The position numbers were made by a program, and so were the translations under genes. 64,000 nucleotides of DNA from Agromyces badenianii (GTDB lineage Bacteria > Actinomycetota > Actinomycetes > Actinomycetales > Microbacteriaceae), in the NCBI RefSeq assembly GCF_003070885.1, contig NZ_CP028913.1, forward strand, positions 62,001-126,000, given 5' to 3'. The notes beneath the pieces were generated by a model. The model ran no database searches. It was not told where the DNA came from and was given only the letters and a program-made list of their open reading frames with translations. Of the stretch, positions 33,144-41,009 are shown in pieces. Within the stretch, counting starts at the first letter, position 1. Every line of letters starts with the position of its first letter.

Positions 33144-34052
33144 GTGCTCGCCAACTACCTGATCGGCCTCCGCGAAGGCCTCGAAGCAGGCCTCATCGTC
33201 GGCATCCTCATCGCGTACCTCGGCAAGATCGGGCGCCGCGACCTCTTCGGCCGGCTCTGGATCGGCATCGGCATCGCGATCGCCGTCTCGCTCGGTGTCG
33301 GCGCCCTGCTCACCTGGGGTCCGTACGCGATGACCTTCCAGGCCCAAGAGGTGCTCGGCGGCGTGCTCTCGCTCGTCGCGGTCGCGCTCGTCACCTGGAT
33401 GATCTTCTGGATGGGCACCCACGGTGCCGGCCTCTCGAAAGAGCTGCGCGGCCAGGTGGATGCCGCGATCGACCGCTCCTGGTTCGCGATCGTGCTGCTC
33501 GGGGCCCTCTCGGTCGGCCGCGAGGGCATCGAGACCGCCCTCTTCGTCTGGGCGAACGTCTCGGGCGGCAGCGACCCCGTGCTCGGCACGGCCGGGGCCC
33601 TGCTCGGCATCCTCACCGCCGTCGTCATCTCGTGGGGCATCTCCCGCGGGCTCGTGCGCATCAACCTCTCGGTGTTCTTCACCTGGACGGGGCTCTTCCT
33701 GATCCTCGTCGCCGCCGGGGTGCTCGTGTACGGCATCGGCGACCTGCAGGAGGCCTCCGTCATCCCCGGCTGGGGCACCCACGCGTTCAGCCTCGTCGAG
33801 CTCGTGCCACCGGGCAGCTGGTACGGCACCCTGCTCGGCGGCATCTTCAACTTCACGCCCGAGCCGACCTGGGCCCAGGTCATCGGCTGGATCGTGTACG
33901 TCGCCATCACGAGCTCGCTCTACCTCGGCATGCTGCACCGGCGGCGACGCCGGGCCCCCGCCGGCCGAGAGGCGAGCACCCCCGAGCGTCTCGAGACTCC
34001 CGCACCGGGTCTCGGCACGGCGCTGCGCGCCCGCTCCGCCGGCGCATCCTGA
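33144..34052 (+). CDS. efeU: EfeU, FTR1-type iron permease
   Basis: 302 residues from GTG with AGGAG 6 nt upstream. Seven membrane segments. Two REXXE iron-binding motifs are present: REGLE at 10-14 and REGIE near 126. These glutamates form the ferric iron path in FTR1/EfeU. The C-terminal 30 residues are a polar cytoplasmic tail. It is first gene of efeUOB behind an iron box, so it is expected to be on when iron is scarce. Confidence 0.95.
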   Translation: MLANYLIGLREGLEAGLIVGILIAYLGKIGRRDLFGRLWIGIGIAIAVSLGVGALLTWGPYAMTFQAQEVLGGVLSLVAVALVTWMIFWMGTHGAGLSKELRGQVDAAIDRSWFAIVLLGALSVGREGIETALFVWANVSGGSDPVLGTAGALLGILTAVVISWGISRGLVRINLSVFFTWTGLFLILVAAGVLVYGIGDLQEASVIPGWGTHAFSLVELVPPGSWYGTLLGGIFNFTPEPTWAQVIGWIVYVAITSSLYLGMLHRRRRRAPAGREASTPERLETPAPGLGTALRARSAGAS

Positions 34053-34092
34053 CCCGCAGTTCCACCGCAACACCGACAACCCAGGAGTCCCC

Positions 34093-35301
34093 ATGACCCG
34101 ACGTGCCCTCGCGGCATCCGCTGCCGTGACCGCACTGGCGCTGGCCCTGACGGGCTGCGTCGCGAAAGCCGACCTCGCCTCGGCGATCGCCGTCGACATC
34201 ACCGATGACGGATGCGCCGTGGCCGCCGCGACCGCGCCGGCCGGCGCCGTGACGTTCGCGCTCGCCAACAACGGCTCCGACGTGAACGAGTTCGAGATCC
34301 TCGCCGACGACCAGCTGCGCATCGTGGGGGAGAAGGAGAACGTGACGCCCGGGCAGGAGGTCGAGTTCACCGCGCAGCTCGGCCCCGGCACCTACTACAC
34401 GGCGTGCAAGTTCCAGCAGGTCGGCGCCCCGATCGGGCTCGCCGAGTTCACCGTGACCGGTGAGGCCTCCGCCGTCTCGGCCGACGAGCAGGAGCTCGCC
34501 GACCAGGCCGTCACCGAGTACCTCTCTTATGTGCGGTCGCAGTCGGCCGAACTGCTGCCGCTCGTCGAGGCGTTCACCGCCGCCTACGCCGCCGGCGACG
34601 ACGACGAGACCGCACGGTCGCTGTTCGCCGCGACCCGCGTGCCGTACGAGCGCATCGAGCCGACCGCCGAGGCGTTCGGCGACCTCGACCCGAAGATCGA
34701 CTTCCGCGAGGTCGACGCCGTCGCCGACGGCCTCGAGTGGACCGGGTTCCACCGCATCGAGAAGGACCTCTGGCCGCCGGCCGCCGGTGACCTCAACTCC
34801 GACGGGCAGGACGCCCTGAAGGACTGGGCGCCGTCGACGCCCGACGAGCGCCAGGTGTACGCCGACGGTCTCGTCGCGGATGTCGCCGAGCTGCACGAGC
34901 TCGTGACCGCAGACGACTTCACGGTGTCGCTCGCCGACATCTCCAACGGCGCGATCGCCCTGCTCGACGAGGTCGCCGCGGGCAAGATCACCGGTGAAGA
35001 GGACTGGTGGTCGGGCACCGACCTCTCGGACTTCGCCGCGAACGTGCAGGGCGCGGGCGTCGCATTCGGCGCGGTGCGCGCGCTCGCCGAGTCGAAGGGC
35101 GACGAGGGCACGGCGCTCGCGACCGAGATCGACGAGCAGTTCACGGCGCTCGAGGACGCGCTCAGCGAGTACGGCTCGCTGGAGTCGGGCTTCGTCGACT
35201 ACGCGACCCTGACCGACGCCGACAAGAAGGCGCTCAGCGACCAGGTCAACGCGCTCGCCGAGCCGCTCTCGAAGCTCACCGCGACGGTGCTCGGGGTCTG
35301 A
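34093..35301 (+). CDS. efeO: EfeO, iron-binding cupredoxin plus M75 domain lipoprotein
   Basis: 402 residues. A lipoprotein signal ends in LTGC. Residues ~30-130 are a cupredoxin-like domain with a Cys in the metal-loop position (YYTACKF). Residues ~140-400 are the EfeO M75 (peptidase-like) domain with the HXXE motif in FHRIEKDLW, proposed to bind iron. This is the full-length two-domain form. It passes iron to EfeU at the cell surface. The TGA stop overlaps the efeB ATG. Confidence 0.95.
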   Translation: MTRRALAASAAVTALALALTGCVAKADLASAIAVDITDDGCAVAAATAPAGAVTFALANNGSDVNEFEILADDQLRIVGEKENVTPGQEVEFTAQLGPGTYYTACKFQQVGAPIGLAEFTVTGEASAVSADEQELADQAVTEYLSYVRSQSAELLPLVEAFTAAYAAGDDDETARSLFAATRVPYERIEPTAEAFGDLDPKIDFREVDAVADGLEWTGFHRIEKDLWPPAAGDLNSDGQDALKDWAPSTPDERQVYADGLVADVAELHELVTADDFTVSLADISNGAIALLDEVAAGKITGEEDWWSGTDLSDFAANVQGAGVAFGAVRALAESKGDEGTALATEIDEQFTALEDALSEYGSLESGFVDYATLTDADKKALSDQVNALAEPLSKLTATVLGV

Positions 35302-36593
35302 TGAGCGCCGATCGTTCCAGCGGCGGCGGCGTGAGCCGTCGGCAGCTGTTCGGTGTCCTCGGCGCGGGCGCGGCCGGGGCGGTCGTCGGTGCCGCCGGCG
35401 GGGCAGGGGTCGCGCTCGCCGCGACCGGCGGTGGCACGACGGACGCCTCGGGCGCCGCGGCATCCGTCTACCCGTACTTCGGGGCGCACCAGGCCGGCAT
35501 CGTGACCCCCGCTCAAGACCGCCTGCACTTCGCCGCCTTCGACGTCGCCGACGCGCTCGACCGCGAAGGCCTCATCGGGCTGCTCACCGAGTGGACGGAT
35601 GCCGCGGCGCGCCTCAGCCAGGGCCTCGAGGTCGCCGAGGGCGGGGCGGTCGGCGGCTCCGACTACTCGCCGCCGACCGACACGGGCGAGGCGCTCGGCC
35701 TGCCCGCGAGCGGGTTGACGATCACCTTCGGGTTCGGGCCGGGCCTCTTCACCGATGAGTCGGGCGCCGATCGCTTCGGCCTCTCGGCACGCAGGCCCGC
35801 GATGCTCGAACCGCTGCCGCGGTTCCAGGGCGACGCGCTCGTGCCCGAGATGTCGGGCGGCGACCTCTGCATCCAGGCGTGCGCCGACGATCCGCAGGTC
35901 GCGGTGCACGCGATCCGCAACCTCAGCCGCATCGCGTTCGGCCGGGCGAGCCTGCGCTGGTCGCAGCTCGGATTCGGCCGCACCTCGTCGACGTCGACGA
36001 CGCAGGCGACACCGCGCAACCTCTTCGGCTTCAAAGACGGCACCGCGAACGTCAAGGCCGAGGAGACGGCGATCGTCGACGATCACGTGTGGGTGCACGC
36101 GTCCGACGAGCCGGCGTGGCTCGCGGGCGGCTCCTACCTCGTGGCCCGCCGCATCCGCATGATCATCGAGAACTGGGATCGCGTGCAGCTCGGCGAGCAG
36201 GAGATGCTCGTCGGCCGCTCGAAGGGCGAGGGGGCACCGCTCTCGGGCGGCACCGAGTTCACCGAACCCGACTTCGACAAGACCGGGGCGACCGACGCGC
36301 CGCTCATCGACGCCGACGCGCACGTGCGACTCGCGCATCCCACGAGCAACGGCGGTGCACGGATGCTGCGGAGGGGATACAACTTCGTCGACGGCAACGA
36401 CTCGCTCGGCCGGCTCGACGCCGGGCTCTTCTTCCTCTCGTTCCAGCGCTCGCCGCAGCAGTTCATCGACGTGCAGACGAGCCTCGCGCGAGACGGCCTG
36501 AACGAGTACCTGAAGCACGTCGGCTCCGCGATCTTCGCGGTGCCGGGCGGGGTGGCCGAGGGCGAATTCGTGGGGCAGGCGCTCTTCGCCTGA
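35301..36593 (+). CDS. efeB: EfeB, Tat-exported Dyp-type heme peroxidase
   Basis: 430 residues from ATG 35301, which overlaps the efeO stop by one base. A twin-arginine signal (VSRRQLFGVLGAGAAGAVVG) leads to export in folded form. The Dyp motif FGFKDGTAN carries the catalytic Asp, and the proximal heme His lies in the LAHPTSNGG region (~340). EfeB is reported to oxidise Fe(II) or to free iron from heme; both fit an iron-uptake operon. Confidence 0.95.
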   Translation: MSADRSSGGGVSRRQLFGVLGAGAAGAVVGAAGGAGVALAATGGGTTDASGAAASVYPYFGAHQAGIVTPAQDRLHFAAFDVADALDREGLIGLLTEWTDAAARLSQGLEVAEGGAVGGSDYSPPTDTGEALGLPASGLTITFGFGPGLFTDESGADRFGLSARRPAMLEPLPRFQGDALVPEMSGGDLCIQACADDPQVAVHAIRNLSRIAFGRASLRWSQLGFGRTSSTSTTQATPRNLFGFKDGTANVKAEETAIVDDHVWVHASDEPAWLAGGSYLVARRIRMIIENWDRVQLGEQEMLVGRSKGEGAPLSGGTEFTEPDFDKTGATDAPLIDADAHVRLAHPTSNGGARMLRRGYNFVDGNDSLGRLDAGLFFLSFQRSPQQFIDVQTSLARDGLNEYLKHVGSAIFAVPGGVAEGEFVGQALFA

Positions 36594-36715
36594 GCACCGT
36601 GGCCCGCGACGGTACCGGGAAGCGCCGGGCTTCGCTATCGTCGGAGCGGTCGGAGAACCGGTGCACGTCGCCGCACTCGACACCGACCGTCGTGGCAGAG
36701 AGAGGGCCGGCCCCC

Positions 36716-37450
36716 ATGGACATCATCCTCGTTCCCGGAATGTGGCTCGACGCGTCCTCCTGGCACGACGTCGTTCCCGTGCTCGAAGCGGCCGGCCACC
36801 GCGCGCACCCGGTCACGCTGCCGGGCATGGAGTCGCGTGAGGCGGACCGCTCGAAGGTCGCCCTCGGCGATCACGTGAACGCCGTCGTCGAACGCATCGA
36901 CGCGGCATCCGCGCCGGTCGTGCTCGTCGGCCACTCGGCCGGCGCCGACCTCGTCTGGGCTGCGGTCGATGCACGCCCCGACCGGGTGGCGCGGGCGATC
37001 CTCGTCGGGGGAATCCCGTCGGCCGCCGGTGCGGCGCTCGTGAGCGGCTACGACGCCGTCGACGGCGCGATCCCGCTGCCCGAGTGGTCGGCGTTCGACG
37101 ACGCCGACCTCGCAGGCCTCGATGACGCGATGCGCGCCCGGTTCCGTGAGCGCGCCATCCCCTCGCCCGCGCAGGTGCTCGCCGGTCCGCAGCGCTACAC
37201 CGACGAGCGCCGCCGCGACGTGCCCGTCACGGCAGTGAGCACCGAGTACTCGAGCGACGAGCTGCGCGGGTGGATGGTCGAGTACGCCGACGCCATGCGG
37301 GAGTTCACGTCGATCCGCGACGTCACGCTCGTCGATCTGCCGACCGGCCACTGGCCGCAGTTCTCCCGGCCGGTCGAGCTGGCCGAGCTCATCCTCGGTC
37401 AGCCGCCGCTCGCTGCGGGCGACTCGGGCGCCGCGGCATCCCGCCGCTGA
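36716..37450 (+). CDS. Alpha/beta hydrolase
   Basis: 244 residues from ATG 36716. The opening DIILVPGMWLDASSWHDVVPVLEAAGH and the nucleophile elbow GHSAG (Ser ~73) are characteristic, with a closing His in TGHWPQFSRP (~220). Length and sequence style match small esterases related to the plant MES/HNL-like branch. It follows efeB after 122 nt and is probably a separate unit; no iron box precedes it. The substrate is unknown. Confidence 0.85.
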   Translation: MDIILVPGMWLDASSWHDVVPVLEAAGHRAHPVTLPGMESREADRSKVALGDHVNAVVERIDAASAPVVLVGHSAGADLVWAAVDARPDRVARAILVGGIPSAAGAALVSGYDAVDGAIPLPEWSAFDDADLAGLDDAMRARFRERAIPSPAQVLAGPQRYTDERRRDVPVTAVSTEYSSDELRGWMVEYADAMREFTSIRDVTLVDLPTGHWPQFSRPVELAELILGQPPLAAGDSGAAASRR

Positions 37451-37477
37451 GACGGTCGCGGCAACGCGGCCGCCCGT

Positions 37478-37951
37478 TCACCCCGTCTTGGTCCAGTCGA
37501 GGTTGACGACATCGCCGATGTAGACGTTCTCGCCGTAGTCGTGCACCTGCGGGTTCATGCGCAGCAACTGCTGCTGCGGCAGGTCGAACCGCTGGGCGAT
37601 GTCGAAGAAGCTGTCGCCCGAGACGACGGTGTAGCTGATCGGCATGCCGCCGCCGTCGAGCACGGGGGAGCCGTTGGCCCCGTCGCGTGCGCCGAGGTCG
37701 TAGGCGGGCCCCGGCTCGTAGACGGGGGCCGGGGCGTTCGGCACGGGGTCGGGTGCCGGCGCCGGGGCGGGCTCGGGCGCCGCGGTCGGCGTCGGCGTGG
37801 GAGTCGGCTTCGGGGTCGCGGTGACGGTCGCGACGATCGTGACCGGAGGCGGGGCGGGGGCGCCGACGCACCCGCTCAGCACCAGCACGGCCGAGGCCGC
37901 GAGCACTCCGATGGCGATCGACGCCGCTCTCTCGCCAACCGCTCGCCGCAC
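37478..37951 (-). CDS. LysM-domain cell-wall lipoprotein
   Basis: 157 residues from GTG 37951, chosen for the GGAGG 5 nt upstream; an in-frame GTG at 37978 is possible. A lipoprotein signal ends in LSGC, followed by a Thr/Pro then Pro/Ala-rich stalk (TPKPTPTPTPTAAPEPAPAPAP) long enough to cross the outer wall. The C-terminal LysM repeat (YTVVSGDSFFDIAQRFDLPQQQLLRMNPQ) ends near the stop. It would bind peptidoglycan GlcNAc while anchored in the membrane. No enzymatic domain is present. Confidence 0.88.
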   Translation of the reverse strand: MRRAVGERAASIAIGVLAASAVLVLSGCVGAPAPPPVTIVATVTATPKPTPTPTPTAAPEPAPAPAPDPVPNAPAPVYEPGPAYDLGARDGANGSPVLDGGGMPISYTVVSGDSFFDIAQRFDLPQQQLLRMNPQVHDYGENVYIGDVVNLDWTKTG

Positions 37952-38077
37952 CGGGCCTCCAACCGTAGGGTGGCGCACCGCCCTCGGCGCGCCGGTCGGT
38001 TCACCCTACCGGGTCGTTCGACGGTTTCGACAGGTCGCGAATCGTCGCGTTCGCGCGGCGAGGAGCGCGTCGACCGG

Positions 38078-39661
38078 TCATCTCAGCCGATCGAGGATCG
38101 CCGCGCGAATGCGCGCGAGCCCCTCGACGAGCTGGGTGTCGCTCGGCGCGGCGTAGCCGAAGACGATGCCCGACCGCTCCTCGCCGGGCACCGCCGAGTA
38201 GTCGGAGAGCGGGGCCACGCCGATGCCCTCGGAACCGAGCCGGGCCACGACGGCAGCGGATGCCGCGGCATCACGCATCTCTACGACGGCGTGCAGTCCG
38301 CCGTCGAGGCCCGAGAGCGGCGCTCCGCGCAACCCGTCGAGCGCGGTCAGCACGAGGCGGCGCCGATGAGCGTACTCGCGGCGAGAGACGGCGATGTGCC
38401 GGCGCACGGCGCCGCTCGCGAGGAGGGCGGCGACCGCCTCCTGCGCGATGCCGGGCACGGGGCAGGTCTCGTCGGCACGGGTGCCGGCGATCGCTTCGCG
38501 CAGCGCCGGGTTCGCGCCGGCGGGCGGCAGCACGAGGTAGCCGAGCCGGAGCCAGGGGGTCAGCACCTTCGAGAAGCTGCCGACGAGCACGACCCGGCCG
38601 GCGTCGTCTCGCGAGGCGAGCGAGGCGAGCGCGGGCAGTGGCGGGCCGAGGTGGCGGAACTCGCTGTCGTAGTCGTCTTCGATCACGAGTGCGCCCGCGG
38701 CGCGCGCCCACGCGAGCAGTTCGAGTCGCGTCGCGACCGGCAGGCGCCCGCCGAGCGGGTACTGATGGCTCGGCGTCACCATGACCGCGTCGGGTGCTCG
38801 AGGCATCCGTCGCAGGGCGTCGACGACCAGCCCGTCGGCGTCGACCTCGACGGGAGCGGTGTCCGCGCCACGGCGTTCGAGGGTGCGTCGGGCGGAGGGA
38901 TAGCCGGGGTGCTCGACCGCGACGACGGGCGGGCGGGCGGCGATCGTGGCGACCGCGAAGGCGGCGAGCCCGACCGCTTCGCTCGTGCCGGCGGTGACGA
39001 CGATGTCGTCGGGCGAGCACGAGACGCCCCGCGCGAGCCGCAGGTGGTCGGCGATCTCCGAGCGCAGGCGCGGCACGCCGAACATGGGCGGGGCGTCGGC
39101 GGGGATGTCGAGGGCGGCGGCGTGCCGCCAGGCCGAGCGCCACGCGCGGGTGTCGATGCGCGAGGTCGAGGGCCGGCCCGGCAGCAGGTTGATGCGCGGC
39201 TCGTCGGGCGATGCGGGCGCTGCGGGCGACGCGGGCGCTCCCTGCACGGCTAGGGCAGCGAGCGATGCGGGCGCGGTGCGCGATGCGGGTGCGGCGGGGG
39301 TTGCCGACGCTGCCGGCGTCGAGGCCGCTGACGAACCGGATGCCGCGACCGCCGGCTCGCCGTCGTGCGCCGCCTCCCGGTGCCGGGCCTGCGCGGCGAC
39401 CGACGTGGTCGCTCCCAGTTCGGCCACCCGGGTCGCCGCCCCCTGCCGCATCTCGAGGTAGCCCTCGCCGGCGAGCTGTTCGTACGCCGTCACGACGGCG
39501 CTGCGCGAGACGCCGAGCTCGCTCGCGAGTGCGCGCGTCGAGGGAACGGGGTCGCCGGGGCGGAGGGCGCCGCCGAGGATGCCGCGGCGCAGTCCTTCGA
39601 CGAGCTGAACGCCGAGTGGCGTGCCGGCCTTCCGATCGATGGCGAGGATCGGTCCGTCCAT
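38078..39661 (-). CDS. MocR/PdxR-type regulator (GntR helix-turn-helix fused to aminotransferase)
   Basis: 527 residues; ATG 39661 is preceded by AAGGGA, and longer frames run into the divergent promoter. Residues ~10-80 are the GntR winged helix (GDPVPSTRALASELGVSRSAVVTAYEQLAGEGYL). An unusually long Ala/Pro/Ser linker (~90-165) follows, then a fold-type I aminotransferase domain with the PLP lysine expected in VGSFSKVLTPWLRLGYL. MocR/PdxR proteins sense PLP or its aldimines and control vitamin B6 genes. It is divergent from an FMN-binding PNPOx-like gene over direct repeats, the classic MocR arrangement. Confidence 0.9.
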   Translation of the reverse strand: MDGPILAIDRKAGTPLGVQLVEGLRRGILGGALRPGDPVPSTRALASELGVSRSAVVTAYEQLAGEGYLEMRQGAATRVAELGATTSVAAQARHREAAHDGEPAVAASGSSAASTPAASATPAAPASRTAPASLAALAVQGAPASPAAPASPDEPRINLLPGRPSTSRIDTRAWRSAWRHAAALDIPADAPPMFGVPRLRSEIADHLRLARGVSCSPDDIVVTAGTSEAVGLAAFAVATIAARPPVVAVEHPGYPSARRTLERRGADTAPVEVDADGLVVDALRRMPRAPDAVMVTPSHQYPLGGRLPVATRLELLAWARAAGALVIEDDYDSEFRHLGPPLPALASLASRDDAGRVVLVGSFSKVLTPWLRLGYLVLPPAGANPALREAIAGTRADETCPVPGIAQEAVAALLASGAVRRHIAVSRREYAHRRRLVLTALDGLRGAPLSGLDGGLHAVVEMRDAAASAAVVARLGSEGIGVAPLSDYSAVPGEERSGIVFGYAAPSDTQLVEGLARIRAAILDRLR

Positions 39662-39670
39662 GCTTCCCTT

Positions 39671-39717
39671 ACTGGACTGGTCGAGTCTGCGGCAACTGGA
39701 CTGCAAGTTGAACCAGT
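39671..39717. promoter_or_regulatory. MocR-type repeats in the divergent promoter
   Basis: ACTGGACTG occurs at 39671-39679 and again at 39695-39703, 24 bp apart, and AACCAGT (39711-39717) is an inverted relative. Paired direct repeats plus an inverted half are the usual MocR binding pattern. Confidence 0.55.
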
Positions 39718-39737
39718 GTAACGCCGAGACTCGAATT

Positions 39738-40436
39738 GTGACCACGATCGAACCCGCCACTCCAGTCGCCTCCCGCGAGCCCCGCCGCATCCACCGCCTG
39801 TCGGAGCGTCAGACGACCGACCCCGATGCGCTCTACGAACTGCTCGACACCGAACTCGTCGGCCACCTCACGGCCGTCGTCGACGGCGTGCCGCTCGTCG
39901 TGCCCATGGGCTACGCCCGCGACGGCGATCACCTGCTCGTGCACGGCTCGAGCGGCGGCGGGTTCGCGTTGCGCGCGGCATCCGATCGCCAGACGGTGGC
40001 CTTCGCGGTGACCGCCCTCGACGGGCTCGTCTTCGCCCGCTCGCTCTTCGACAGCTCGATGAACTACCGCAGCGCCGTGGCCTACGGCGTGCTCGAACCG
40101 GTCGAGGGCGAGCGAGCGGATGCCGCGCTCGTCGCGTTGGCGGAACGGCTGATGCCGGGTCGCAGTGCCGAGGTGCGCGCGATGACCCGCAAGGAGATCG
40201 CCGCCACCCGGGTTTTGCGGCTGCGCCTCGACGACGTCGTCATGAAGACGCGGGCGGCCGGGGCATCCGAGGCGCCCGACGACGGCGAGGATCATTCCGT
40301 CTGGGCCGGCGTCGTGCCGCTCGGCAGGGTGTGGGGCACGCCCGAGCCCTCGGTGCTGACCCCGACGGGCACCCCGACACCCGATTCGGTGGTCGCCCTG
40401 ACGAACCCGCCCGCCGAAACCGGCAAGCTTCCATGA
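39738..40436 (+). CDS. Pyridoxamine-5'-phosphate-oxidase-fold FMN-binding protein
   Basis: 232 residues from GTG 39738, with GAGACT 6 nt upstream. The split-barrel fold is indicated by LLDTELVGHLTAVVDGVPLVVPMGYARDGDHLLVHGSSGGG and SMNYRSAVAYGVLEPV. The family includes F420/FMN-binding reductases and Nim-like proteins as well as true PNPOx. The key PNPOx substrate residues cannot be confirmed, so it may act on another substrate. Divergence from a MocR regulator supports a vitamin B6 link. Confidence 0.8.
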   Translation: MTTIEPATPVASREPRRIHRLSERQTTDPDALYELLDTELVGHLTAVVDGVPLVVPMGYARDGDHLLVHGSSGGGFALRAASDRQTVAFAVTALDGLVFARSLFDSSMNYRSAVAYGVLEPVEGERADAALVALAERLMPGRSAEVRAMTRKEIAATRVLRLRLDDVVMKTRAAGASEAPDDGEDHSVWAGVVPLGRVWGTPEPSVLTPTGTPTPDSVVALTNPPAETGKLP

Positions 40437-40481
40437 GGTTTCGTCAGATTCCGTAGGACTCACACAGAAGGGAGGTGCGCG

Positions 40482-40598
40482 ATGTTCGCGACCCTGTTCC
40501 TGCTCTCGCTCGCACTGATCGCCGTCGTGGCGGTCTCCGCCGCGGTCGTGCAGTTCGGCCGAGACGGCTACCGCCGTACCCCGACGCTCGCCCGCTGA
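40482..40598 (+). CDS. 38-residue single-span membrane microprotein
   Basis: ATG 40482 has a strong site AGAAGGGAGG just upstream. The product is one hydrophobic helix (residues ~3-24, FATLFLLSLALIAVVAVSAAVV) followed by a basic tail GRDGYRRTPTLAR. By the positive-inside rule the tail faces the cytoplasm. Too short for most gene finders; the ribosome site and clean helix support it. Function unknown. Confidence 0.55.
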   Translation: MFATLFLLSLALIAVVAVSAAVVQFGRDGYRRTPTLAR

Positions 40599-40728
40599 GC
40601 ACCCGCCCTAGGTCGCCGCAGGCCTCTCGCCGCGGGAAATAGGGCGATCACCCGATGAGCCTCAGGTGCCTCAGAGCGCACGCTGGAGGCATCCGGTCGA
40701 CAGGATCGGAGACACCCCAGGAGGAATC

Positions 40729-40917
40729 ATGCAGTTCTCGGCAGACTTCGTGGCATTGCACTCGCACCAGTCCGACGTGCAGCTCGCCGAGCGGGAGATC
40801 AGCCGGCAGCGCAGCGCCGACGAGAACGGCTCCGGCGATGCGGTCGCGTCGCCGGAGCCGGTCCGGCGCCACCGTCAGCACCGCGCGCACCGCGCTCTTC
40901 GACTCGCCCTGCGCTGA
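40729..40917 (+). CDS. 62-residue hydrophilic microprotein
   Basis: ATG 40729 lies 3 nt after a near-perfect AGGAGGA. The product is soluble, with an acidic to neutral first half (MQFSADFVALHSHQSDVQLAERE) and a His/Arg-rich end (RRHRQHRAHRALRLALR). No known domain. It precedes the LuxR regulator by 92 nt and has no shared signal with it. Moderate confidence from the ribosome site alone. Confidence 0.45.
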   Translation: MQFSADFVALHSHQSDVQLAEREISRQRSADENGSGDAVASPEPVRRHRQHRAHRALRLALR

Positions 40918-41009
40918 CCGCGGCGGTGGCCGCAACGGTGATTCAGCCGAGCGCGATCACGGATGCCGCGACAGCCGCCGATGTCGGCGGTACGTGGCAC
41001 GATGAGATC

